A stretch of 64,000 nucleotides of DNA from Agelaius tricolor (GCA_023055355.1 JALJCS010000009.1:22965001-23029000), one strand, 5' to 3'. Counted from the stretch's first letter, positions 25,248-36,301 are shown. Numbers and translations are program-made. The notes: generated by a model not told the origin, from the letters alone.

Positions 25248-27800
25248 CTGGAGGTAGGATATGAAAAAAACGACAAATCAGAGCTTCTGTTTGTGCTTCC
25301 TAGATCTATTCCTAGACTCTGTTTTTCTGTCCATTCACACAGACACAAACTAGACAGAAATAACAATGTATTAATGATTATCAGCAATCCTTTCACCTGA
25401 AATGAGACACAGCTTTTCTATTGGTGCAGGCAAAAAAGATATTAGTTGCCATTGTTCTTTTTTTTAGTGAGGTAGAGTTACTTCAGGAAAGTAGTTTGAA
25501 AGTAGTTTGTGTCAAATGGAAATTACCAAAGATGACACAAGCTAAGGCTAAAGTCGTCAGCAGCACCAGCAGAAGTGAGATGAGCTGCAAAGAACTCCTG
25601 AGAGTCAGGCTTTGAAGTTGTTTCATGATGCATAGAAAGCTCAAACTGCTGTCTCCAACTAACTCAACTGTAGAACAGCCTCAGGTGTTAGTTCCAGGGC
25701 TTAGACATCCAGTCCACTGACAACTCTTAAATTTTGTCAGAGATACAAGATTTCTTCCTTTACATAGAATGCTTTCCTTTCTAAATGATCCAGCATCTAT
25801 CACTCACAGGATAAAGGCCAAGTACATCTTGCTCCTGCAAAAAGCTGCATCTCTTCAACATCCTGGACAGAATTTCAGCTGCAAACTCAGGTAACAGCAT
25901 TCAATGGGCACTCCAATCTTTGTAAGCAACTCTTTGCCCTTCTTCAGAGACACTGCCTAACCAAACCACCTTTCTGGAAATGTTCTTACTTGCCCCAAGT
26001 TCTGCTCATTTGTGAATGCCAAACAAGCTTGTAAGATCTGGGACAAATTCAGATGATGCATATCAAGTTCATGTTACTCTTTTAACACCCAGAATCTCAC
26101 TAACCAGACTTGGTCACAGCCTTGTCTGAACATTTCAAGCACAAGAGAATGATCTGATTAGCTGTGACAAGATTCCTTAAGTCACTTGCCTTTTGTAGCA
26201 TGGAGATACTTACAGATGTTCTACAGTCATGCAACTCAAACTGGTGTTAATAACCTTTTCTTTTTTTAAGTGTTCCAGGTTTCTGTGTAACCAGGTGCTT
26301 CCTGACAGCTACAGACTAATTCAGGCCTCACCTTCTTCTGCCCCAAGTACCCCTGAAGACTGCAGCTGCCAAGGTCAGACTAGTCAAATTTAACCTAATT
26401 AACTCTTGCCTACCAAGAAGGAAAAACCAAACCCTATAGTTTCCTAGCATGCAATAGCACAGTGCATGGAACATTTTTAAGCAAGTTTGAAAGAACAGCT
26501 ATTGTCATCTCAGACCTCCCCTTTTTCAGCTTTTCATTTTTGAGCAACTCATTTGACCAGCCACCTGCTTGGATGAAGAGAGTCAAACCTAGAGCAAGCA
26601 CACAGTGAGGTTAAAATGCTTCTGGGGATGTAGCTTCTGTCCTTGAGCATGACCTGCTGCATTACAAACCGTGCTGCCATGGAACACATCAGCACCAGCA
26701 GGCACAAAACAAACCTTTGATTTGCAAGATGATTAATCTAGGACAAATCAAGAGGTTCTTCAAGCTTGATCTTTAATGTTCCAACACAGCATAAACACAA
26801 AAGCATCAAGCCTGCCAGCAGTTGCTCTCATGCAGTTCAAGTACATTAAAGTACATTTCCTCAGTAAACTCACTGTATTTCCATTAAATCCTTCAGATCA
26901 CTAAAGAACACAGGAGTCTTCCCACGACTTCTAACTGAAGCTGCAAGTGCTTTCAGCTACGGCCTCTGAAACTATTCCCTCTCTTTCTTCCCATTTGTAG
27001 CCCTCTCTGCAGCCAGGACAGCACTCGCAGTTCATTCGCCCAGAGACCAGAAAGGATTTGGACCAGTGCTTCCAACCCCACCACACACACTTGGTTCTGC
27101 TTGGTGACCCTCACCTAGGAGAATAATGCACATTGCTGCCCCTGGGGGGAGGAAGACGAAGTATTTCATTTCTAGTTCAGCGGAGGGCTTAATTCTCAGG
27201 CTAATTCTCCAAAGCCTCCCACCCGCAAACCACTAGTGTCTACCTACTCGGCAAGCTTTATGTTAGTGACAACAGATTCCTAGCGACTCCAGTGTATTTG
27301 GGATGCTAACATCTCCCAAGCCCCTTGCTTCACTGCCAGCCTATTCCCTTCACAAGATCTGACACCTGAAGATACTCACTCCTTAGGAAGAAAACCACGA
27401 CGGAGTCAGGAGACACTAGCGATCTTTAATACATAACTATCTTTACACATAACTATCTTTAATACCGAGTGTAAAGAGTATTGAATACAACACTCAAACC
27501 AGAAGCAAAAAAGAGCGAGAACTACACACCTTCACCTTGGTCACGACGAGGTGCGTTACCCTGCAGCAGCAATTTCTCCTATAAGACATATAATTTGACA
27601 CAACACCCAAAGAAGTCCGCGGGCCTGTCCCGCGGAGCCCAGCGGCGCTGGGACAGCAGGTCCGGCTCCCTGCGCCTGACACTGCCTCCAATACCCACAG
27701 CCACGGCAGAAGCGCTGCCGAGCTCCCGCTCCCGGGAGAGCCAGCCCGCCCGTCCCGCCCGGAGAGGGGAGAGGAGAGGAGCCCCGGCCCCGCCGCTCAC
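25248..27800 (-). other. TENT5C: TENT5C intron 1
   Basis: About 2.55 kb between the CpG island and the coding exon. I see no other gene. A doubled CATAACTATCTTTA block occurs at 27434-27465. Confidence 0.55.
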
Positions 27801-28090
27801 CTCGGCCCCGCCGCTCACCCCGAGCAAGCACGCCAGTCCCGCCGCTGCCCGCACCGCCCTTTATGGCCCCGCATCGCCGCCCCGCCCCGCCCCGCCCCGC
27901 CCGGCCCGGCCCGGCCCGGCCCTCCCGCCGCAGCGGGGGCGGCTCTGGCCCCGCTCCGGCCGCCGGTCCGGGCGCTCCGCCCGGGCAGCCCCGCGGCGCT
28001 CGGGGCGGGGGCGGCCCCCGAGCCCCGGAGCCCTCGGCCGCCACCTCAGGGGCTCGTCCCGCGAACTCCACTCACAGCGCCCAGGTCCCC
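27590..28090 (-). promoter_or_regulatory. TENT5C: CpG island, TENT5C promoter and first exon
   Basis: About 500 bp of very GC-rich DNA. On the plus strand, five CCCCG units are followed by four CCCGG units around 27880-27922, giving stacked Sp1-type GC boxes. On the minus strand a TATA-like CCATAAAGGG lies at 27861-27870. Downstream are two consensus 5' splice sites in tandem 18 bp apart (exon ends 27819 and 27801). Its position about 2.5 kb upstream of the coding exon fits the non-coding first exon known for mammalian TENT5C. The transcription start is inferred. Confidence 0.65.
27784..27819 (-). repeat. 18-bp tandem duplication containing a 5' splice site
   Basis: The block GTGAGCGGCGGGGC (minus strand) occurs twice with an 18-bp period, giving donors GGG/GTGAGC at 27819/27818 and GAG/GTGAGC at 27801/27800. 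Confidence 0.75.
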
Positions 28091-28144
28091 ACTCCCATAT
28101 AGATACAAACTTGTGTATGAAGTTTGTATATAAATACAAACTTG

Positions 28145-28645
28145 TCAAAGGGCTCCTCGGTTCAGGAAGGACATTGCGGGACTGGAGCACCTCCAAAGAA
28201 GAGCAACGAAGTTGGTAAAGGATCTGGAGCACAAGTCCCATGATGAAAGGCTGAAGGAGTTGAGGTTGCTTAGTCTGGAGAAAAGGAGGCTCAGGAGAGA
28301 CCTTATTGCTCTCTACCACTGCCTGAAAGGAGGATGTAGCCTCGTGGTGATCAGTCTCTTCTTCCAGGCAACAAGTGACAGGGGATGACACAGTCTTAAG
28401 CTGTGGCATGTTCAGGTTGGACGTTAGGAAGAAATTCTTCACTGAAAGGGAGATTGGACATTGGAATGGACTGCCCAGGGAGATGATGGAATCACCATCT
28501 CTGGAGTTGTTTAAAGGAAGACTGGATGTGGCATTCAGTGCCATTATCTAGTTGACATGGTAGTGTTTAGTCGTAGGTTGAACTCGATGACCTCAGAGGT
28601 CTTTTCCAACCTAATTGGTTCTGTGATTCTGTGAATCTGTGGGCT
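28145..28645 (+). mobile_element. CR1 LINE 3' end, 5'-truncated
   Basis: About 500 bp with the typical order of a CR1 tail: GAGCACCTCC, GGCTGAAGGAGTTGAGGTTG, GGAGAAAAGGAGGCTCAGGAG, then TTGAACTCGATGACCTCAGAG, TTTTCCAACC, and a terminal run of ATTCTGTG-type octamers near 28620. It lies against the upstream edge of the TENT5C CpG island. No reverse-transcriptase coding remains. Confidence 0.9.
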
Positions 28646-31070
28646 TGCTGAAATAAAACAAGGCTTCCCCGATGGCACCTTGTCCCAGACAGAGCAGCTG
28701 TCAGCAGAGATCCCAGACATCCAGCTCTGCCAAGGAGTTCTCTGTGGTGCTCGATTTGGAACAGCCAAAGCAGGCGCTCATCCAGAACCTACAAGGATGG
28801 GCTCACAAGCAGTGCTGCAACAGCAGCTACTGGAAACTGTGGCTGATGGGCTGTGGGAGGCTCTGCGCACATGGACAGGGATGATGGAATCACTGGACAG
28901 GAATCAACTTGGAGATGCAGTGTCATAAAAATCAGCCGGTGGTTAATAGTGCAGGGTGCGAGATTGTGCGTTCTGGGGGCAAAAGTCACAATTTCTGCTG
29001 AGAACACAATGTTTCATCAAATACAGGGGTATCTGTATTTTGTTAGGATAATCAGGACTCAATAGAAGCAGGGGAAAAAAATCAACACAACCTAGGGCAG
29101 GCCAGCTGACATAATCCTAGCAGAAGTAAAAAAAGTACTTACAAAGCATTGGAAAAGAAAAATCACCACTACATCTGTTATACTGTTTGGCCATACACAG
29201 TCAAGAAAGATGAATTAAAACCTGCACACATATGGAGAAGAGCTGGCCTTGAATGAGGAAACTGGAAAGCTCCTTTTTGCCTAGCAAACAAAACAGACCT
29301 GCCTTGTTTCACCAACAAAGCCAGAGCTGAGCAGGAATAGGTTAGATAATAATTTATTTTACTCCAGTATTGCCCCACTGGGATAAATAACAGGAAACAA
29401 AATTACCTATTTAAATTAAAGGATAACATTGGCACAAGAATCAGATTTGAGGCAAGCTGCCCTCTTGTTGTCCAATGAGATAAATCATGAGATTTCAGAG
29501 CCTTGCAGGAGGGAAGGGAATAAAACTAGGTTTAAGGTGAAGCTAGAAAAGAAAATAAGTAATATGATGGCCCGTGGTAGTATGGAGCTGGACATGAGGG
29601 TCTAGATGTCTCTCAACACTTTTTCCTTATGTTTCTAAAATTAGAAAGAGGAATAGGTAACTCAAAGAGAAGTAGAAGCACACATGAGAGAAGCATAACC
29701 ACTTCTAAGGAAATGTCTCACTTGGAGATTAAAACAGTGAATGATCTCACCTCTTAAGCATATTTCTTCAGCGAGATTTCTGCCTCAAATAATACTGCCT
29801 TTTGACAATAACTGATGATTTTGGGCAGCATATTTTCTGTTGCCACAAGGGGAGCAATTAAAATACTTATTAAGAAATATTTGCTATTGGGAATATTTAT
29901 CAGATACTAATATAGACAAAGATAAATGCAGCAGATACTGCTATTATGGATGTTAAAGTATTAATCAAAGGAAAAAATGTGAACTCCATTCCTTAAAGTT
30001 CATACTTTACATTATTTGTTTAAAAGTTCTTGTTTCACAAAAACATTTTTAAACACAAAGAGGTTTCTCAACTCTGTTTCAGGGTGTTTTCTTTATCTTC
30101 TGACTAGCAGAGCTTGAGTGTTTGTCAGGGGAACAGTATACTGCACAGTACTGTCTGCAGTGAACTTAGACCTCCTGACAATAAACTTGTTCTTTTTAAT
30201 TGCTTTTCACAGGTGCCACACAAAGGCTCCTTGGGATAGGAATTGGAAATGCCATGAAAGCTGGCTGGACTGGGCTCCTAAGCAAATTGCAGGGATAACG
30301 AGGAATGCATCTTTGAGGAAAGAACAAGCCCATTTACCCTTGAGGAGAAGCTGCCTTCTGCTACCCATCCACCTGTGTCTGTGCAGTGGATTATGGTGCC
30401 ATGAGGATAGAAAACATGGAAATATACAGCCCACTGCTGAGACAAGAGATTCAAAATCATGGGATACTGCTCAGGTGCTGTGGCTGCTGAGGGGGCTGAC
30501 AGAGGCCCAGACACAGCTCCTGGGTACCACCTTAATGTTTAGCAGTTATTTAGGACTTTGCTGCTGCCAGCTCTAATTCTAAGTCTAGGGTGAAGTAATG
30601 GGTGATCCCAGTCTTTGCAAGACACTTTCTCCAAGAGTGACTGGGATACAGATAAAATCCTGCCACAAGACAGTGAGTGCTGGCAGCCACCACACTCCTC
30701 TGCTCTTGGACAATTGTCATCTCCCCCTTCTCCCATAGCTGCTCCATCCCTCATCTCTGCCTGTTGCTCCAGTATTTCCTCCCGGCTTCCTCCCTCCTCC
30801 CCTCTCCTGGGGTGTACCCTTCTTCAGGATACACAGCACTGGACGTGTTTCAAAGGGTTTTCAGACAGAGGATGGGGAATGAAGAAGGATCAGCTGGCTC
30901 CTGGGAAGGCACTGTCACAAAGGGAAAAGAGTCTGTGAGCTGCCAAAACAGAGGCAAGTACGGAGTTATATTAAAACAGTGCAAGTTGTTCATTTTTATC
31001 CAGTAAATAGGGCAGCAAATCTGGCAGAAGAAACTCACTTAAAAGCCTGTAAGTGAGCTCAGTGACCTGG
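28646..31070. other. Intergenic, no supported gene
   Basis: AT-rich from 29.0 to 30.1 kb, mixed composition afterwards. No exon, RNA gene or recognisable transposon was found in this stretch. Confidence 0.5.
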
Positions 31071-31075
31071 CACTG

Positions 31076-31227
31076 TCAGATTAGTTTCCTTATGTGATGC
31101 ATTGCTGAACGTAATGTGTCATCATAAATCTTGGTTGCTACAGCTGTTAAAGCCATAAAGTGAAGCAGAGCTATTAATACCCAGTAGTAGTAGCTGTCAG
31201 GCTCCATTCTGTAATTGAGCATCAGAT
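31076..31227 (-). CDS. Candidate last exon of an unrecognised membrane protein
   Basis: The minus-strand exon would start after a good 3' splice site (TTTTCCAACTGCAG) and read LMLNYR, then MEPDSYYYW, then a hydrophobic stretch VLIALLHFMALTAVA, then a basic tail ending HHIRKLI and a TGA at 31078-31076. The internal ATG at 31207 alone would give a 43-residue single-pass protein. The phase fits splicing to the exon at 31326-31416 over a 98-bp intron. I do not recognise the protein. The frame could be chance, since the stretch is short; the protein-like composition and matching splice phases are the only support. Confidence 0.3.
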
Positions 31228-31325
31228 CTGCAGTTGGAAAACTCTTCTTTTTTGTCTGACATGTGGAGTAACTGCATATCTGCAGATGCTGAGAGAGTGG
31301 AGACAGGTAGGAACATCCCACCCAC

Positions 31326-31416
31326 ACAGGGCTGTGATGAAATCCTCCTGCAGAGCATCAAGAATGAGCCTCTTTCTCTGGTGTTTCTCTAGCTGCCTCT
31401 GCAAGTCTGAGGTTTC
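31326..31416 (-). CDS. Candidate upstream exon, coiled-coil, unrecognised protein
   Basis: After a CTCCTAGCAG 3' splice site the minus strand reads ETSDLQRQLEKHQRK then RLILDALQEDFITAL (30 codons plus one base), an amphipathic, charged helix pattern. It ends at CCCTGT/GTGGGT, whose phase 1 joins in frame to the exon at 31227. No further upstream exon could be assigned with confidence between 31.4 and 35.9 kb. This may be the 3' part of a small gene, a decayed gene, or coincidence. Confidence 0.3.
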
Positions 31417-33920
31417 CTGCTAGGAGATGAAGCAAATCTTCCTCCTGATATATGGATAAAGGTAAACACATGAATATAGACACACAGAGTGTAGTTACGC
31501 AGGGAACAGCAGCCTTTCAAAAATCAGAAGATAAATTTGCTGCTAGAAGCACCATGAGTGCTGGAAAGTCCCTGCTCTAAGGGATGTGATGCTGCCATGG
31601 AGGATTTCCCAGCTCCCACAGAGTTCTGAGCTCAGTAAAACACCCTTTCTCCACAAGGCAAGAAATGGTACCAGGCCCCTTCACCAGCAGGACCTGTGCA
31701 AAGTTCCTGCTGCATTTAGATGTGAAGAAGACACAGAAATCCAGAGCTGCTGTCTCTCACATATGGCTTTTTGAAGATGCCCCCACTACTTTGCTGTGTG
31801 CCACCCCTGGCAACCTGGGCTGTGGGCTGCAGATTCTTCTCACAAATCCTCTAATGTACAGACCCCAAGCAATCCAAAAGCCAGAAGGAACAGAGTGCAA
31901 TGAAAGATGCAGACAAATTCTTCTAGGAGGGAAAAGGGTGTTATGCCTCTGCCCAGGCTGCGGCACTTTTGTTCCCACAGCAGGAAAATCGGTTTTGCTG
32001 GATGCTGGTAGTGCTGTGAGGATCCAGAGTGGGCAGCCCAGAGAAGCCTGGCATTTTCCTTTCCCTTAGGAAGCAGCAGGGCAGACACACGCAGAGATGG
32101 AATGCACTTGCTGGAGCGAGTGGGCAGCAGCCCATCATCTGACTGGCTTTTTCTTTGCACCTGAGCTCCCCCCAACTGCTTAATTAGTCACACGGTTTCC
32201 TGGAACCTGGGGGAGAACATCACAATTTTCGGTGGTAGAGGAGAAGATGATGGAGGGAGGCGGAGGTGGGGGGAGAACAAGCGTTTGCAAATCAGACTGA
32301 AAAGAAATATTTACTCTAATTTGGGAGTCATGAGCAAATTCAGGACACATGGCCTCAGGCTGCAGGTGGCAAACACAGCAAAGGGGGTGTGCAGAGACAC
32401 AGTGAGTTTTAGGGAGTGCAGTTTTGGTCGTGTGAAGCCATTGGGTACTGAGCTGTCTGTGGGCTCTGCCCTAAGGACTTTGTACTTATCCCCACTACAG
32501 CTTTTCTGTTGGAAATCACATCTTTTTCACATTCCCTCATTAACCATGGCTTTAGAAAGCAGCGTGGAGGACTGCAGTGCTAACACTACCACTGGGCCAG
32601 TCTCTTGGGATCCTGCATCCAGCCCTGCCTGGTTTTAGTTGCAGACAGTACCGTTTGCCCCTGCACACTCACAGATTTGAAGGTTAACAGAGATTATTAA
32701 CCACCCCTTAGTATTCACATAATACCTGGATAATATTACTCTGCTGTAAAACTCATAGCCCCTTCAGTAACTTGCAGTTGTCTGCAGACTTTTTCAGATC
32801 ACTCAAGAAATGAATAATCTGTTTTTTCCCCATGGTAGTTTGCTACAACTGTTATCTGCTTTCACAAGTAAAGGTCCATACACAGTTTTATCTGGTTTTA
32901 ATTTCCACCTGCCTTTCTTTTCAGTATGTATACTTTTTTCCCCTGCTGTTACTGGAAAAAGCATTTAAAAAGGCATTTTTAAATGCTTTTTTCAGTAAAC
33001 CTTTCATTTCTCGCTGGTGGCAATGGCAACTGGAAGAGGACATTTTGCACATTTATGTAGCTTAAAACAATGTAAATGAGAGCTGTCAGAATCTCCCCTT
33101 ACTCAGATACACAGGCACACCCCCTAGGTCACGTTTTTGTGATTTAGAACTGATCCACCCAAAGAGGGGATCTGCCTTTCCCTTGAGCAGCTTCCCAGCT
33201 GGACTGCTGCACAATCCCACAATCCCACAATCCCACAGGCACTAGGGCAGGCATGGGAGGTGAGGCAGGATGGCAGCAAACTTCAAGCAGTGCCCTTGCA
33301 CCCTTGGAAACCTTGGGGCCAATCTCAACTACAAAGAGTCGTCGCAGTCTGCTCAGAGGGCCATCAGCAGCACACGGAAACTCCACAGCTCTGGAAGCCG
33401 CTGTCCCACTGCCCATCTCCCAGCGAGACTGGCAACTGGTGCATGCTGTCTGCTGGCACTGGTGAGGAAGTGTCTCATGGGCAGCATCCTCAGCAGGATC
33501 TCTGTGGCGGCCCATCCCTCCTGCAGCACGGCAGCTGCTCCATGGTGCCCCAGCTCCACCCGCCCCTCCTGCGGGAATGGGATAACAATCTCCCTTCTCT
33601 GGTTTCAGCCTCACCTTATCAGGTCTGAGGTGACTGCCAGTGTCACCTCCTCCGTGGCTAGTCAGCATCCTGCAAGGATCCCAGAGGCCCTGGCAGATGT
33701 TTTTGCAAGTTTTGCCTCCAGCTGTCTCGCGCGGAGCCCCACTAGAACAATTCCCCAGTGACGGGAGTTAGGGACTTTAGGCTCTTCTATCCCATATAGT
33801 GGAGACAGGGTAAGGTTCTGTGTCCCAGCCATGGAGAGAGCGTATGGTCTCAGCGTATGGTCTCTGGTCCCAGCCATGGTCTTTATAACAAAATTTGGCA
33901 TTTTGCCATTGTAAAAAGTG
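31417..33920. other. Intergenic, no supported gene
   Basis: Upstream exons of the candidate at 31.1-31.4 kb would have to lie here but none is convincing. It contains a 50-base hairpin at 32949-32998 and a threefold TCCCACAA repeat at 33211-33236. Confidence 0.45.
32949..32998. repeat. Inverted repeat: 23-bp stem, 4-base loop
   Basis: Arms 32949-32971 and 32976-32998 pair throughout except one G-T wobble (32955 with 32992). The loop is GGCA. Each arm contains AAAGCATTTAAA or its complement. Confidence 0.9.
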
Positions 33921-34066
33921 GATGGAGCGAGGCTTTTCTCACTGGTGCCAGCCACTAGGACACAGGCAGAAACTGATGCACAGGAAGTTCCTCCTGACTA
34001 TGAGGAAGAACTTTACTCTGTGTGTGATCATGCACTGGAACAATTTGTCCAGAGACGTGTGGAGTG
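33921..34066 (+). mobile_element. CR1 LINE fragment
   Basis: Contains GAGCGAGGCTTTTCTCACTGG, then CACAGGAAGTTCC, TGAGGAAGAACTT and CACTGGAACAATTTGTCCAG, which follow the conserved CR1 3' region in order. It lacks both the 5' part and the terminal octamers. Confidence 0.7.
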
Positions 34067-34562
34067 AGACAGAAAACAGCTGGCAATTAAACTTTCTAAC
34101 ACAATTTAAAGTATTAGAAAGCAGGGATTCTTTATTATGAGTGTGCTGGATTCCCAGAAGGTATCTTCCCTAATATAGCTGTATCCAGAGTAAAATTCCA
34201 TCATGACCATACATATTCATTGCAGTATACTTCCTAGCTAATAGAGAAACATCACTTTTCCTAGAACTAATTTGCATGGGTCCACCTCGGAAGTCCTTTA
34301 TGGTCCTAGAGGGTCATCTAAAGGGGTCTCTGGTGGTTATACTCACTGAGTGCCCCTGAGAGGAAAGCTAATGTCTTCACAAACAATTTGATGGGTGAAG
34401 GTATGGGTGTTAAAGTCTTTGACATGGGTCTTAATGTCTCTGCCAACTTTGGGCAGCAAGTTTGTTGCAGAGCCCAAAGAGCTTGGTTCCTGAAACAGAC
34501 AAGGGTCTGCACAAGCCTGAACTTCTGAATTTTGGGGTAAAACAGTAGGTTCAAGGGGGGAA
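34067..34562 (+). mobile_element. Probable decayed ERV internal remnant
   Basis: Sequence between the CR1 piece and a 3'-type LTR. It ends in a purine run (AAGGGGGGAA at 34553-34562) placed directly before the LTR, as a polypurine tract should be. No intact retroviral frame or recognisable domain remains, so its viral origin is inferred from position only. Confidence 0.35.
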
Positions 34563-34802
34563 TGTGTGGCAGGCAGTTCAGGAAGGCTGTACCTGCCGAG
34601 TACCTCAGCAATGGGAAAAGGAAGAGGGCAACACACGGCCAGGAGTTTAGGATAAAAGGCAGCTGTGCCCTCCAAAACCTCAAGAAAGAAAACCTTGCGG
34701 GTGTGTGCCCCAGGGAACTCTCCCTTTATTCGAATAAAGTTGCAGGACACCTCTGTCTCCTTTATAGACATAAACCTCTGGTGTTTGTGGATTTTCCTGA
34801 CA
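34563..34802 (+). mobile_element. ERV 3' LTR
   Basis: 240 bp beginning TGTGTGGCAGGC and ending TTTTCCTGACA, with a TATA-type GGATAAAAGG near 34650, an AATAAA at 34733-34738 and a following U5-like segment. A polypurine tract precedes it. No 5' partner LTR was found, and the flanks show no target-site duplication, so the provirus is truncated on the left. Confidence 0.65.
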
Positions 34803-34877
34803 CCCCTAATGCCCTTGACTTGATGTAGATGACCTTGGTTTGAACTTCTTTTAGGGCATGCCCTGTTGCTTCTTTTA

Positions 34878-34882
34878 CATGG
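34878..34882. repeat. Target-site duplication, left copy (CATGG)
   Basis: Identical to CATGG at 35525-35529; brackets the LTR at 34883-35524. Confidence 0.8.
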
Positions 34883-35524
34883 TGTGAAAAGTGCGTATTT
34901 TATGATTGGCTTTTCACAAATATTAAAATGAATATTATATGTGTTGTGTTAGAAAGTAATGCTGTATTAATTCTCTTAAGTAGTGTGTTAAATATAGTTT
35001 TAGGTTATAACAAAATGTTAAAATAGAAACTGTGCTATGTAGGATACTTTTTTTTTGTAAAGAAAGGACTCACACTGAGATGGCAGCCACAGGACACCTA
35101 AATCTTTCAGAGAAAGAGAATTTATTGCTCCATTGTCAGGAGAAATGAACATCTTCCTGCCTCCCTTGGGCAGGATGACGCCGTTAGGATTATGAGAAAG
35201 AAGTTGACGATGACCAGACAGAATCCTGTGTTTGAATGGAATTTATGCATCATGTATGAGGTGTATGAATATGCAACAGGCTATTGTTTTTAAAGGTTAA
35301 TCCTCTGTTAACGGGTGCCCTTTTTCAGGATTGTACTGCCAAGAAAAAGGTACCCGGACGTCCGTAACTCTTTGTTGCTATTGTCTCATATTGTCCTAAT
35401 TTAAATTGTCCAATAATTTAAATTGTCCAAATTATTATTATCCTAATTATATTGCTAGTTTTATAACCATTTCTTACTATTAAACTTTTAAAATTTTAAA
35501 AACAAGTGATTGGCGTTTTTCACA
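34883..35524 (+). mobile_element. Solo ERV LTR, 642 bp, complete
   Basis: Starts TGTGAAAAGTGCG and ends GGCGTTTTTCACA, so the ends form the inverted repeat TGTGAAAA / TTTTCACA with canonical TG and CA. It is bracketed by CATGG on both sides, a 5-bp target-site duplication, the size made by class III (ERVL-type) integrases. No internal viral sequence lies between, so this is a solo LTR left by recombination. The AT-rich right part carries a doubled AATTTAAATTGTCC motif (35398-35430). It ends about 510 bp upstream of the DUSP12 start codon. Orientation is inferred. Confidence 0.85.
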
Positions 35525-35529
35525 CATGG
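35525..35529. repeat. Target-site duplication, right copy (CATGG)
   Basis: Matches 34878-34882. Confidence 0.8.
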
Positions 35530-35759
35530 CTCTGCTACAAAAGCCACTATATTCCTAATTATCTGTTCATCCGTTGGTTCCAGTTATATTCAGCATCCTG
35601 TGTCTACTTTTATACTCCTTTATCTATTTTGCTAGTTAGTATTTAAGTTCTATTTAGCAGCTTCAAGGGGAACTGAAAACTTCTATTCTCTGTGTTGTCT
35701 GTCAGGAGTCTATCTCACTGGAGATACTACAGACACAATCCTGTACCGTGTGCTCTTGC

Positions 35760-35812
35760 ACGATCCTGCTTGAGCGGGGAGGTTGGACCACTGTGGTCCC
35801 TTGCAACCCGAC
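35760..35812 (+). mobile_element. CR1 LINE tail scrap
   Basis: GATCCTGCTTGAGCGGGGAG then GTTGGACCACTG, GGTCCCTTGCAACCC: the last part of a CR1 3' region, diverged. It lies about 220 bp upstream of the DUSP12 start codon, at the edge of its CpG island. Confidence 0.5.
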
Positions 35813-36032
35813 CGCTCCTGTGACTCATATTTGTTTTCTGAGCACTTGTAAGGAGACAGAAGAAGGGTGGGGGGAAAAAAGACAAGTTAAGACGGACGAG
35901 GTGAGGAGAGAACCTGCCCGGTCAGCACAGCTGCGTGACGATTGCTACGGAAATTACTCTTTCCACACTGGCAAGGGAAGCGGAAAGCGCTGCCGTGCCG
36001 GGGGCGGCGCTTCCCTCCCGGCTCCCGCAGCC

Positions 36033-36301
36033 ATGGCGGCTCCCGGCAGGATGGTGCCGGTGCTGGAGGGGCTCTACGTGGGCGGCGCGGACTCCTGCTC
36101 GTCCCCGGCGGCGCTGTCGGCGGCGGGGGTGGTGGCGGTGCTGACGGTGGACGCGGAGGAGCCGCCGGCCGTGCCGGGGCTGCGGGCCATGCACGTCCGG
36201 GCGCGGGACGAGCCCGGCGCGGACCTGCTGAGCCGCTTGGACGAGTGCGCCGCGTTCCTGGGCGCGGCCCGGGCGGGCGGCGGCGCCGCGCTCGTCCGCT
36301 G
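36033..36301 (+). CDS. DUSP12: DUSP12 exon 1 (coding part)
   Basis: Residues 1-89 plus two bases of Cys90; donor CGCTG/GTGAGC. The catalytic cysteine codon is split by the intron. Confidence 0.93.

Noticed and set aside
24250..25257. Plus-strand ORFs antisense to TENT5C
   Set aside because: Shadow frames of a strongly conserved coding exon on the other strand.
27481..28544. Several long ORFs on both strands in the CpG island at 28 kb
   Set aside because: Pro/Arg/Gly/Ala-rich translations arise from the GC-box repeats and the adjacent CR1. The site is better explained as the TENT5C promoter.
33211..33236. Threefold TCCCACAA repeat, considered as a possible CRISPR-like or regulatory array
   Set aside because: Only three contiguous 8-9-bp units without spacers: a plain short tandem repeat.
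33144..33761. Overlapping ORFs of 163 (plus) and 174 (minus) codons
   Set aside because: Each occurs antisense to the other, with no domain and no convincing splice sites. They also do not connect to the candidate exons at 31.1-31.4 kb.
35748..36032. In-frame upstream extension of DUSP12 exon 1 to an ATG at 35748
   Set aside because: It runs through a CR1 scrap and probable promoter DNA and has no similarity to the human N-terminus. The ATG at 36033 has a far better initiation context.
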